Below are positions 23,370 through 33,587 of a DNA stretch of 43,869 nucleotides, piece after piece; the first letter of the stretch is position 1, and each line of letters begins with the position of its first letter. The translations under genes and the position numbers were made by a program. The DNA is from Gnetum montanum (lineage: Eukaryota; Streptophyta; Gnetopsida; Gnetales; Gnetaceae). The stretch lies in contig MNCI01029178.1 in the NCBI GenBank assembly GCA_015680685.1, positions 230,521-274,389 of the forward strand. Direction: 5' to 3'. A model generated the notes under the pieces. That model saw only the letters and a list, made by a program, of their open reading frames with translations. It had not been told where the DNA came from and ran no database searches.

Positions 23370-24177
23370 GGGGCTTAAACCTTTCCTCCATGTGGTTGAG
23401 CTTAATGGTGTACTTTCTTGGTTTCGCCCCTTTGGACAGGACATACCTCCTTATGACATGTGTATTGGGCCTCATGTGATATGGTTCCATCCTGATGTTG
23501 GTGCATTTTTGTCATTCATTTTACAAAGTTTCAACGTAGTTATATGGTCTCATTTAAGTGAGCAGTTGGCCCATGATATCGTTGAAACAATGTTGCCTAG
23601 ATCTACACAAGACATGCTTTCCTTCATTGCTGACATAGACGAGGGACCTTTTACAGTTGAGGGAGGCCCTCCCGAGGGTCTTAGGTATACTCGTCCCTTA
23701 ACTCATGTATGGGAACTGCCTACTTGTATCCATCATAACAGAAGCAACACACTTTTTCTAGCTTTCCGTGTTCACACGTTGTTCCAAACCCCACTTGGGA
23801 CAGTGTATAGAGTGGACAGGTATGCTCTTTTTTGCTTTCCTTTAATTTTTTTATTTTTTTTAAATTATATCATTGACTATGCATAAATATTCTTCTTCTA
23901 TGCAGGCCTCATTTCGATGAGCATGGGATGCATGATGATGACGGTGGGCTTGCCTTAACGTGCATAGCATTGGAGACATTCATGGTGGGCCCCACTCTTT
24001 ATGCTACGGTACTAGACCAAACAAGAGCTTCTATTCTTGACTACCCCAAGCAATTCTCAAGGGCTTTTGAATGCTATCAAGTTCTTGGTTGGTTGCATGA
24101 GGATTGGTCCCCCAATGGGCCAATTCTTCCTCAAAGGGTTGATCCTACACCTAATATGCCTACCCCATGCACTAATG
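23370..24177 (+). other. FCP1/NIF-like (HAD phosphatase) domain of the antisense gene
   Basis: Exons 2 and 3 encode LHVVELNGVLSWF, then WFHPDVGAFLSFILQSFNVV and IWSHLSEQLAHDIVETML, then HNRSNTLFLAFRVHTLFQTP and GGLALTCIALETF. Plant NIF-type proteins have L-D-L-N-G-x-L at the first site, R-P-x-x-x-x-F-L...F-x-V-x-I-W-S in the middle and N-T-L-L-x-D-D-S-P-x-K-A before a Pro-rich turn. The order and spacing match. The catalytic Asp of motif 1 is Glu here, and the DD pair of the last motif is replaced by AF. If the assignment is right, this is a catalytically dead phosphatase fold. This was recognised by eye and needs a profile search. Confidence 0.55.
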
Positions 24178-24266
24178 GTAAATGATCACATTCTAGACTC
24201 CATTTTCTCTTTGTTGCATCATAGTCTACTATGTTTTTAACCTTTCATTCTATGTTTTTCCTACAG

Positions 24267-25024
24267 CGATCATCTCCTCTGATGAAGTTACTATCATATC
24301 AAGGCATATTAAGGCCACTCTTGTTATGAAGTATGGAGAGATAGAGTAGTCACAACGATGGTTGTAGACAAAGGCCTCTAAGTTAATCATCAGCCATCTT
24401 ATCTGTGCAGGTTTGATGGACTTGTTCACTACTCTGACTCCTAATGTTCCAACAACTAAAATGGTTACCATTGTTGATTCTTTTAGCGATGATGCTTCTC
24501 ACTTCACTACGTGGGTTTGAGGAGTCAAGGTGTCTTTCCACTTGACTGCTGAGTTCCTTTCCGATCTCTTTGGCATGCCTATGGATGGTGCCAGGGTGGC
24601 AGTAGAGAAAGCGACTAAAAAAAGCTAAGTCATAAAGAAGCTTGAAGATTGGTTAGGAATGTCTCGAGGTCCCAAAGATTTTGCCATGCAAAGTGATACG
24701 TGAGCAATGGAGGTGAACTTCTTGTACCCCCTCTTTCGGGCATGAGCATTCCCTAAATCTCTTTCTCAAGAAAGAAACCTTGGGATCGAGTCCACACATA
24801 TCATATGTGCAATCCTAGAGATGGACATGCATTATAATTGGGCACAATTTCTTGGGTCTGGCCTTCATGGAGAGATTGTTAGATTACACTCAAACATTAA
24901 GGCCAAGTCCCATTTCACATTCACCTTCTTCGTAGGTTATCTACGTAGTTTTGCTGAGTTTTTAGTAGTTTATGGGGATAAACGTTATGTATTGAGGGAT
25001 CGTTCACAGCTATCTTGCCCCTAG
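24267..25024 (+). other. Region resembling the plant putative transposon-protein domain
   Basis: The fourth exon encodes DASHFTTWV, a stop, then GVKVSFHLTAEFLSDLFGMP, later KKLEDWLGMSRGPKDFAMQS, MEVNFLYPLFRA, GIESTHIICAILEMDMHYNW and GLHGEIVRL. This order (V-RG-x-V-x-F, short P-rich turn, W, W/F..F..P, H-x-x-x-x-x-AIL, N-x-x) resembles the domain found with plant retrotransposons and known as the 'putative plant transposon protein' (Pfam Transposase_32). Six stops fall inside this stretch, and two more follow in the same exon. Confidence 0.45.
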
Positions 25025-26093
25025 ATTCACCACTTGTTTAACACTACTAGATCTTAGGACCCACCCAAAGGCATTGAAGAGTTAGTTTCCGTTACTACTA
25101 GGGGTGCAGCTAGTCATTCTCATCATTCCCATGATAGCTTGGGATTGGAACCACCTAGACTGCACACAGCTCTTAGAGGAGCTGAATGTTTGATTCGTGA
25201 GACTGTTGAGAGATCTAAGGCGAAGGTGAAGAGAGTTGAACGTCCAAGGGAGCCTGCTCTAGAGGTGAGACCACCAAGAGCGAAGAGGATCTATTTTTTA
25301 TTGCCAGAGGAGGGTAGGTATTTTATTTTTTTATTATATTTTTTTATTACATTTTAATTTATATGTTTATTAAATGTATGTATATACTATGTCATACTAA
25401 CACTAGAATACTGGTGTTATCAGAGGAAAGCCCCAAGAGGGAAAGAGAAGCCTTAGCCCCAATGGTTAAACCTGAAGTGGTTATCATAGGACCAAAGGAA
25501 GAAGAAAAAGAGAGGGAAGAAGTGATTGAGGAACTCCCTGTCTCGCAAGAGGAAGATGTAGCAAGCATCATGGGGATGAAGCTTTCTAAGGCTTTGGATG
25601 CACTTAAGCATTTAAGCAATGAGAGGGGTGTTTCCGATGGTTTCTTTGATGGGTCCTTGCACCTTGGTGATCCACCCAAGCTGACCAGCAAAGGGCTTTT
25701 TGGTACGTTCCTTTAGCTTGATCCACATTTTGTACCTTTTAACCTTAGTGTTGCTCTTGATTATCCTAATTATTCCTTGCACTAGAGGTAGATACTAAGG
25801 TCTTTGAGGCGCCTACATCCTGGGTAGAGGTGTCAAGGTCACAAGCCCCAATTAAGGTGACTTCCCATGCTTGTCCAACATCTACTAACCAGTTAAGGCC
25901 ATGGCCTAAAATGCCCAATAAGATGGACTTTTTCATGGGCATTGTTAATGATGTAGTCACTCGCCTACAACAAGCTCACCCAAAACTAGGTATGTGTATG
26001 TTACGTATCATGCTAAGTGTCTAGGTTTATTGTGCTTCTTTGCATTCATTGTTAATTACAGCTGATTCATGTGTGTGGTACTTATACTTGTAG

Positions 26094-26851
26094 GTGCCAA
26101 GCTTCAATGGGTTCCTTCTGGGACTACTCATATTGATGCTCTCCCTGAATTACCAAGAAATATTGAACAAGTCCCTAGAAAGATTTATGATGCAGTTTTT
26201 GGTTGCGTTGTACAAAATGCTAAGTCCCTCCAAACTTGTAGGCATTCAATTGAGTACCTATGGAACGAGGTGCACCCATTGAAGGAGACATTGGCAAAGG
26301 AGAGAGAAGAGAAGAGGGACCTTCAATCTCGTTATGATTTTGTTGCTACTAGGCTATCTAGTGATAGTACTTGGTGCATGTCTGAGATCACATATGTGCA
26401 TTACTGGATAATTTTGAATAGCAAAGTTCAGGTGACACAGGATTTAGCCGAACAAAGGGCACAAATGGATTTACTAAACAGGAAATGCCATGATTGAAAA
26501 TCTTTTGCTACTAAGGTACATAAGTGGGGTCAAGATCAAAAGGATCACAAGCACTAGTACAAGAAGTGGTTAAAAGAGGAATCAATTGAACATCGCCGGA
26601 AGGAAATGTTCATTGATGGACTAGGCTTAAGTCTTGCTTACGATAGGTTTGCCAAGTGCACTAAAGTAGAGGGATCTCCTGAGAGAACCATTACCACCAC
26701 TTCCGGGGAGGCTTCGACAAGTATGTTCTCTCTTGAGTGCCCTACCTGGACCTCAGTGGACAAGGGTAAAACCTTAGCTGGTATTGATCTTGTTCTAGAG
26801 GAGGATTGGGCAAATGTACCTGATGAGGAGATTTGCAGTGCTTTGAGGCTA
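26094..26851 (+). other. C-terminal charged, probable coiled-coil part of the antisense gene
   Basis: Exon 7 encodes HSIEYLWNEVHPLKETLAKE, REEKRDLQSRYDFVATRLSS and VQVTQDLAEQRAQMDLLNRK, rich in Glu, Lys, Gln and Leu with heptad-like spacing. There is a TGA at 26495 and a TAG at 26555. Its tail is acidic (VLEEDWANVPDEEI). Confidence 0.5.
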
Positions 26852-27234
26852 GTCTAAGGCCCTCTTCGCCTATGAGTGTTTTATTATGGCACTTACTTTT
26901 GTATGGTTTTTTTTTTAGTGTTAGTGTTACTATTCTTCCAGGTTTTGTATTCATGAGTTGTTTTGTTATGCTTACCTATTTGTTTGTTTTTCGTTCTATT
27001 GTAGGAACATAGTAATGATGAGGCTAGTCCCAGTGGAGTAGGAGTGGATGATGTGGAGGATTTTGGGGGCTAGCCCCCTCCTAGTACTAATGTGTGAGCT
27101 AACTGTTAGTCCAGCTTTAGCTACCAAATGTTTTGGATTTTTTATGTCTAATGGAAATGTATGAGGATAGATGTAATGATATGGATTTAATCATGGCATA
27201 ATGTGTTGGCATTCTATTGCCATGTTGACGTTCA

Positions 27235-27254
27235 ATATATATATATATATATTC
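27235..27254. repeat. (TA)n microsatellite
   Basis: Alternating AT run just beyond the end of the antisense gene. Confidence 0.9.
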
Positions 27255-27544
27255 TCTTTTTTTTCTTATTTTCTCAGGTATATTGTGAACATACGTGTGT
27301 AGCTAAATGTAAAATGAGATTCCAAAATGTAGAACAAAACGTAGGGTGAATATTTGTAAAAAGAAAAGTAATTAGAATGCATGAATTGAAATTGCAACTT
27401 GTGACATGTAAATGAAAATTTGACATAATGTAATGAGAGTTTGTAAACTTGCAACATACTAAGCTCTAGTTTAAGGCCATTTCGGGTTGTGCACATTAGT
27501 TTAAAGTAATGGTGGACCGTTGCATTTGTGTTACAAAAAAAGAA

Positions 27545-27722
27545 AGAGGGATTACTAGTTTTAGGCCATAGTGGATCGAAAGCGATAACAGTTTTAGGAA
27601 ACTTAAAAGGAACCAGCCATTTCTGACCGTGGCTAGTTTAACATCATTACAGACCTTTGCTAGTAGTTTAACGTCATACCGGACAGTTGGTAGTTTAATG
27701 TCATTCTAGATGCTTGATAGTT
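27545..27722. repeat. Short repeat cluster between T2 protease and the antisense gene
   Basis: About six diverged units related to GTAGTTTAACGTCATACCGGAC, for example at 27630, 27659 and 27687. With the cluster at 21525-21612 it brackets the antisense gene cassette. Confidence 0.7.
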
Positions 27723-27730
27723 TACCCTAG

Positions 27731-28732
27731 TTATTGAGTTGTTTTTTTTATTCTTTGTAGTTTGACGTGAGGGGTGGGGCATGTAGGTATGATCTTATAC
27801 TCCCCTTCTCCTTTACTAGAGATGTCAAAAGGTAGCTCCGACCAAGAGACGTCAACGGGAATGGCTTCCATGTCTATGACGTCTAGTTCTTCCTCAGTTC
27901 TAGTAGGATCATGGATTAACGATTGGTTCGTGTCTTGAAGTGTGGTCATGGTTTCTTGTTTAGGCTCAGAGAACTCAACCTCTGACCCTTGATCCATTCC
28001 CTAGTGCAAGGAAGTGAGTGATGTTGTCGTGTCCCCGTGTATGATGATTTCAACACCCTCATAAGGTAGGTGGATTTCTTGATGGATTGGTGAGGATACA
28101 GCTCTAAGTTGAGCTAACCAAGGTCATCCTAGAATCAGATTGAACCTTGACACTTCATCAACCACTATGAATTCAGCCAATGTGGGGAACTAATCCCCTG
28201 CTACGAAATCCAAGGTAACCATGCCTTTTACCATGACGTGGGAACCACTGAAGGATTTTAAAAAGGTAGTATTTTTAGACCATATTTTCTCTGTAAGACC
28301 CAGTTTTTCAATGATAGAAAAGGGTATTACGTTTGTTGCTACACTGTCATCGACATGCACCCTACATATCTTGAAGTGGTTGACTTATATTGTTATGAAG
28401 ATAGGGGCTATAGTGACCTCTCCAATTTTCTCATCTCGCTTAATATCATTGGCATGAAATTCTAGGGATGTGGGCCTTGATTCTTGAGGTTGTGGGGACA
28501 GTACTGCATAAATGGATGGTTCATCTACAGGAAGGTCCTCACTAATAAGAATCAAAGTCAACATACACACGAGATCTTCCTGATGTACCAGTGAGGTCAT
28601 TACTAGATCGTACAGGCTTAAGGAGGTGTTCTTTTGTTTCAAAGCTTGTGTGACTTGGGTCAATGCACTCGCTAGATCCTTACCACTTGGGATGCTCTTG
28701 TCTATGGAGACTTGATCCATTTGACCCAACAT
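27731..28732 (-). pseudogene. T2 protease region (decayed)
   Basis: 28732-28385 carries the block before protease (MDQVSIDKSIPSGKDLAS, SLYDLVMTSLVHQEDL). The protease fold region around 28070-28330 shows SGSHVMVKGMVTLDFVAGD, EFIVVDEVSRFNLILG, a stop where Arg is expected, PWLAQLRAVSSPIHQEIHLP. The ILG-x-PWL and SSPIHQ motifs are standard for plant Ty3/gypsy proteases. An acidic tail (27997-27731, MDQGSEVEFSEPKQE...) ends the reading frame just before the repeat cluster. The catalytic DSG/DTG triad was not located with confidence. Confidence 0.75.
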
Positions 28733-29182
28733 TAGTATCTCTCATGGAGGGATTCTTGTGTTAGTAACTGGGGATGTTGAGTTTGGGACACTGGGAGTGC
28801 CGGTATCCTTGTCTCGATGACTTATGTTAGGCTCACTAGTGGACGGAACCATGGGAATAGCATTTAGTGGTATGGGCTTCGGTGGTCCCAATTCGTGCTC
28901 ATGATGTTCTTTTTCTAGGTGCTCTCTTGTCAACCTGTAAGCAAGGCACTCTCACAAGGGTCATGGGGGAACTGTAGGGTGTTGCATGTTAGGGTGTTTT
29001 GGCACCCGGATCATAAAGGGAGGGGGTCGGGTTTCTGATGGCGTGGTTGCTGCTACAATAGAAGGAGGTATGCGAATGATGAATGGTTTTTGTGGTGCAG
29101 GGAATGTGCATATGACAAAAGGCGTTTGGGGAGGTGTTGAGGTAGATGTAGTTTCAGAAGGCCTGCGAATTACAAAAGGTTT
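28733..29182 (-). pseudogene. T2 gag-protease linker
   Basis: The minus strand carries short open pieces rich in Pro, Ser and Glu (28933-28742: HEHELGPPKPIPLNAIPMVP). It corresponds to T1 at about 900-1420. No domain was recognised. Confidence 0.45.
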
Positions 29183-31449
29183 TCAAGGGATTTCTTGTCC
29201 ATTGTCCACATGGATAGTGTTAATCACATATGGTGTGTCCTTAGTATTGAGAGGATCCTTATAGACCCCCATGGATTGGTTTTGGGGCTTTACTGGGTTT
29301 GCCTCATCAAATACTATTTCACCCCTACCAATCATGTGTTGTATACCTTGTTTTAAGGTGAAGCAATAGTCAGTTCCATGCCCACACCATTGGTGATATT
29401 CGCAAAACCTGTCCAACCTAAAGTCTCTTGGAATGGGGGGCTCATTGGTTGTTGCTAAAGTTGGGTTTTTAGCCAACTCACAGAATTGATCGTGTTTTTG
29501 GGATGCCGCAAGGGACATTTGTTTGTGTGTGATTAACCTGGCCCTTAGAAGTTGATCTGATAATTGTGAAGGCTTCATAGGCAAGGGTGTGTATTGCGTA
29601 GGATCTTTTCGTTCAAATGTACGAGTGTGACCCATGTTTATGATTTTAGTTGAGGAAGATTCAGGCATAGGTGTAGATGTGGTTCTTTCATGGCTAGTTG
29701 GAGCAGTGGGTTGTTTTCCTTTCTATCCTGAATTGTTAGGTTGGACTGTCTCCGCCACCGCTACTACTATCGTTTTCGATTTATCCTTATCCTTCCTCAT
29801 ATGTTGGCTCCAAAAGGCTAAGTAAGCTGGGTTGTTACTTGCTTGTGCCACCTCTTCTATGTTCTTAATTTGTGCAAATGCTTGACTCAAAGTACAGGCA
29901 CTAAAATAATAAATTTTTGATTTAATGAAGTCATTCACGGTAGCCTTAAGGATGGTAAGCAAGTATGTTTCAGGGATGGGCTCGTGAAGTTCATTCAGGG
30001 CTGCACTCCACCTTTGGATAAATTTTTGTACTAGCTCTAACAATGCCTACTTAATCTGAATTAGACTATCTAGTGTGTCTTCAGGCTTTAAATTATATTT
30101 GAAACAGGTAACAAACTGATGTAACAAATCCTCTATAGAGGATATGGAGTTACGGGGTAAAGCTCGGTACCAGTCTAAGACTTTTCCTATCAAGCACATA
30201 GCAAATACATGTAGAATTACATGAGGCCAAGCCTGAAGCAATAGACATTCTAATAGAAATGTTACCAGATGGGTGTTTGGATCTCCCTCTCCATTATATT
30301 TGTTAGTTGAGGTAATGAGATTCCCAATGGTAAGGTTAACAATGGAACTGAAGGTTTGATTGGGTCATCTTGGTAGAATTCTAGCACCTTGACTTCCTCA
30401 GTGTTTGCATCTTTAAGGTGCTTTACCTTCTCAATTAATAAGTGCATTATTTTCTTTATGTCTACCCACTCTTGGGTGGTAGGCGGACCAACTGATTGAG
30501 TAGATTGCAATTGGTAGTAGTTTGATTGTTGCATTGTCTATGGAAAGGGAGACTATTGGATTATCGGTTGTTGTAGTGGAGCAACATTCAGAGGTGGGAT
30601 TTCAGGGTGTGGTACATTGTAGTGAGTAGGTTAATGTTGTTGAACAGCTACTGAAACCCACTACCCAATCATAGGTTGTGAGGTGACACCCTGAACTTGT
30701 TGGGCCGAAGTAATCAGAGGTGCTCCATGGGTTTGTACTTATGGTATGTAGTGGGTGGACATGGAAGCTAGTATAACTGATGGCATCCCAATTACTTGAG
30801 GTTGGAAAATTGATCCTACATTAGTTTGAGGAGGGGGTTGTTGGGACTGTACTTGCGAAGGAGAGGATAACGTGCTGACTAGAGGTATGATGGAGATGGA
30901 TGTATTAGATTGAATGTTGGGCATGGAGAAGGTGGGAATGGAAGTGTGTATTTCCTGTAGAGAAACCGGTGCTTGAGTGTTTGTGGATAAATGAGGAAGT
31001 ATGGTTTCTTCTAGGAAAGTTTGGAATGATGGATTTGTATGGGCATGAGGATTGACAATATGGTATGAATCCCCATGCTTAGATTGGGTTGTAAAGTCAT
31101 CTTCCTCATATCCGCTCTGAGGCGCTATCGGAGATGGCTGTAAGGTTTGATTCCTTGCCATGAGAAGCTAAGATATGAGTCGATGATGGGGCTCGAAAAG
31201 GGAAATCATGTCAAATACTGAGGCAGTGAACTCATGACCTCCCTTGTAAATGAGCTCATAGTTTCGCTTTGCTTCTCTTTCTATGCGGTCGATAGGTAAG
31301 TTGGCTTGAATCTTCACACACATGAAGTTATATTGTTCTGGTGTCAGGATTGCATAAGTAGGGTCCTTGCCCTGTAACCTAAGTGACTGACGAGTTGAAC
31401 CTTGAGGGTTTATCTCTTCAATGATAGTTATGGGTTCTGTCGCAGTCAC
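29183..31449 (-). pseudogene. T2 gag (capsid/nucleocapsid) pseudogene
   Basis: N-terminus at about 31449 with TRQSLRLQGKDPTYA. 31161-30739 is Ser/Pro/Thr/Gln-rich. 30534-30262 and 30241-30047 form the gag domain (VKVLEFYQDDPIKPSVPLL, LIGKVLDWYRALPRNSISS, FVTCFKYNLKPEDTL), continuing at 30043-29723 (LVQKFIQRWSAALNELHEPI). The last block (29668-29183) has the zinc-knuckle-like CEYHQWCGHGTDYC (C-x2-H-x4-H-x4-C), as in other plant Ty3/gypsy gag proteins, followed by TLKQGIQHMIGRGEIVFDE. Stops and small frameshifts separate the blocks, but the knuckle is intact. Confidence 0.85.
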
Positions 31450-31528
31450 AAGGTTTAAGGTCCTGGCCCCAAAGTCAGAGATCTACAGTGTCGCTGTGTT
31501 GATCTGGGAAGATTCCATAGTGGTATGA

Positions 31529-31669
31529 GTAAACTGGGCTTGACAAGTTGGGCATGAGTGAGCTGGCTTAACAAGCCAAGCGTAAGTGAGCTGGCTTGAC
31601 AAGCCGAGTGTAAGTGAGCTGGCTTGACAAGCCAGGCATGAGTAAACTGGGCTTGATAAGTTGGGCGTG
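31529..31669 (+). repeat. 28-bp tandem array in the T2 leader
   Basis: Five units (31529, 31558, 31586, 31614, 31642) with the pattern GTGAGCTGGCTTGACAAGCC followed by an (A/G)GYRTRA tail. Two 29-bp copies of the same unit are in each T2 LTR (16270-16327 and 33435-33492). Confidence 0.9.
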
Positions 31670-31993
31670 TACCAGGCAAGATGCAGGTTGCAAGTACTGA
31701 GAGGAGCTCACTATGATTGATTGATGGTGGTGGTGGGAACGTTACTTGGTAGGTTGTCTATGAAGTAGCTTGTTTAAGCAGCATGTGTATGTTGTTTCAG
31801 TTCTGATGATGCAGTTGCAGAGTTTGAAGTGCTGGCCGTAACGTAAGAGTTTTGTAGGGTTGTACACCTAATTAATTTAGCATGAGAAGACTATGATGGG
31901 CTTGAGAAAGCTTAGCTTAAGTTCGGCACCTGGTCTACGTAGCATTTAAAAGGTAGTGTGATCAACATTTTGATAGGACAGTAAGCAAGTTGA

Positions 31994-32010
31994 CCCTCCT
32001 TCTAGCGCCA
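31994..32010 (-). other. T2 primer-binding site
   Basis: In element sense TGGCGCTAGAAGGAGGG, 8 bases inside the 5' LTR. The same motif is in T1. It marks 32019-33587 as the 5' LTR. The cognate tRNA was not determined. Confidence 0.8.
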
Positions 32011-32018
32011 ATTTACTA

Positions 32019-33587
32019 TGCTGACCGAAATCGTCGGCATGAGGCTGGAAGGAAAAAAAATGCCAAAAGATTGCTGGAGAGACACAGTTGACCCTGCCTT
32101 CGTGTGAGGGTAAGATGGAAAAGAAAGAAACAAAGGCAGAGTACCTTGGATGTTCTGCACACAAATCAACCAAAGAATTTCCCGAGCATAAGCTATGGCT
32201 TGCGCTAGGGTTATCATAATTGGTGACGTACAAAATGTAAACAAAGCATATACAAAAGCATAAAACAGATCAAAAATAGAGCAAACAATGTAATGGATGC
32301 TAATAATGAACTGTGTTGTATTGCTTAATAAGGATGTGCACCGGTCAAAGCGTAGTTGCGTGTGTGGATGGCAAGCCAAGTGCTAAGCCCCGAAGTGAAG
32401 TGTTTACAGGTGCTTGGATTCTAGGAGTCACATGCACCCAAGCATCCAAAGTTGCTAGTCGATGCTCCCAAAACCGTCAACCTCCAAAATTTTCCACCCC
32501 GTTTATGTGAATGGATGAGGTATTTATAAGGTTTGGCTACGCTCAGGAGTAGAATTCATGGATGAGATCAACGGTCGAGAGATGAGAGGGAAATGAATCA
32601 TGTGACAGATGTTTGATGGACAGCTGCATGTGAATTGGACATGCATAGGCAGGTTACGTTCTTGACCGGATGCACTATATCTTACAACATGTATTGGCTT
32701 ATGCAAGCTAGCTTACACCCATAGAAGCAGATACAATTTGGAGTGTAAGAGCTTGAAAAGATCAAAAACGATGAAAATTTACAATAAAAATGATAGTGTA
32801 CAACAAGAGAAATTGACTCCAATTTGCTTGAAACTTCTCGATCCATGGATTAACTGGTGCAGGGTGCTAATGTGAGTGGTTTTGTGGTTGTTTGAGGCAT
32901 TTTTGTTTCACAAAAGCTTCCAGCATGAGTTTATTTTGTCTTGGCATGTCCTCAGCATGTGTTTGGTGTGGCTTTTGACTAGGCATGATCAATACTCACA
33001 CTAGACTTACGTTGCCAACGTGAGCTCAGCGTGACCTGAGTGTGACTTGAGCATGACCTGGACATGAGTAAGATGAAAATGATACATTTCACACCAATTT
33101 TTGATCTTTGAAGCATGTTCCTTGAGTGCAAAAATTTTCTGACTATGGTTGACCCTGAGAGTGAACTGCATGTTGAAAATTGAGCTTAGGTGTGCCTCAA
33201 TTTGAGCCACTTTTGGTAGCTCACGCTAGGCTCATGTTGCCAGCTTGAGCTAAGCATGACCCTAGCGTGACCTCAACGTAACTAAGAAAATTTGTGCAAT
33301 CTAGCCCGAAATCCAAACTCCTGAATGCTGAAACTTGAAGTGGACAATAGTGGCCCTATGAAGATGACTTGAACCCTTAGATTGAACCATCTTTGACTTA
33401 ATCTTGAAGTTGTTGAAGTTGCTCATGCTGAGGACAAGCCCAGCTTGACAAGCCCAGTGTGAGCAAGCCTGGCTTGACAAGCCTGGCATGAGTTCCATGC
33501 CTTAGTCAAATTTTTTCCCCAAAAAAGCTTAAAAGGCTCTGAGTTGTTCTCGTTTCATATTGTTAGGCCGAAATTAGTGGTGTTTCA
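32019..33587 (-). repeat. T2 5' LTR (1569 bp)
   Basis: TG...CA structure and homologous to 14869-16421. TATA box in element sense CTTATAAATA (plus strand 32521-32530), giving about 1.06 kb of U3 and about 0.5 kb of R plus U5. Two 29-bp repeat units at 33435-33492. Confidence 0.9.

Larger units (their letters stand above)
23105..27073 (+). pseudogene. Multi-exon gene relic on the strand opposite to T2
   Basis: Proposed exons: 23105-23139, 23370-23819, 23906-24177, 24267-25313, 25424-25702, 25786-25989, 26094-26851 and 27005-27073. Every intron has GT...AG ends and the coding phase is kept at each junction (phases 2, 2, 1, 1, 1, 1, then 0). The product would be about 1,040 residues: a short N-terminus, an FCP1/NIF-like domain, a region like the plant transposon-protein domain, a Glu/Lys-rich linker and a probable coiled coil. 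The frame has about 11 stops, nearly all TAG or TGA, including codon 5 and eight in the fourth exon, so this copy is dead. It lies between T2 protease and RT and is antisense to them. Its introns would not be removed from T2 genomic RNA. The last intron and the first exon are the least certain. Confidence 0.65.
14869..33587 (-). mobile_element. T2: 18.7 kb Tat-like Ty3/gypsy element with an antisense gene
   Basis: In element sense (right to left): 5' LTR 32019-33587, primer-binding site 31994-32010, leader with a tandem array, gag, protease, an opposite-strand gene cassette, RT-RNase H, second RNase H, integrase, an untranslated region with degenerate repeats, and 3' LTR 14869-16421. The second RNase H after the RT-linked one is characteristic of the Tat lineage (Ogre, Retand, Grande, RIRE2). 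Large size, extra ORFs and tandem repeats in untranslated DNA are also known for this lineage. All coding parts contain stops. The two LTRs differ at many sites, mostly transitions, so the insertion is old. No matching target duplication is visible. Confidence 0.88.

Noticed and set aside
24250-24471. Minus-strand frames within the antisense gene of T2 as T2 coding sequence
   Set aside because: No retroelement motif in these frames, whereas the plus strand keeps phase across introns.
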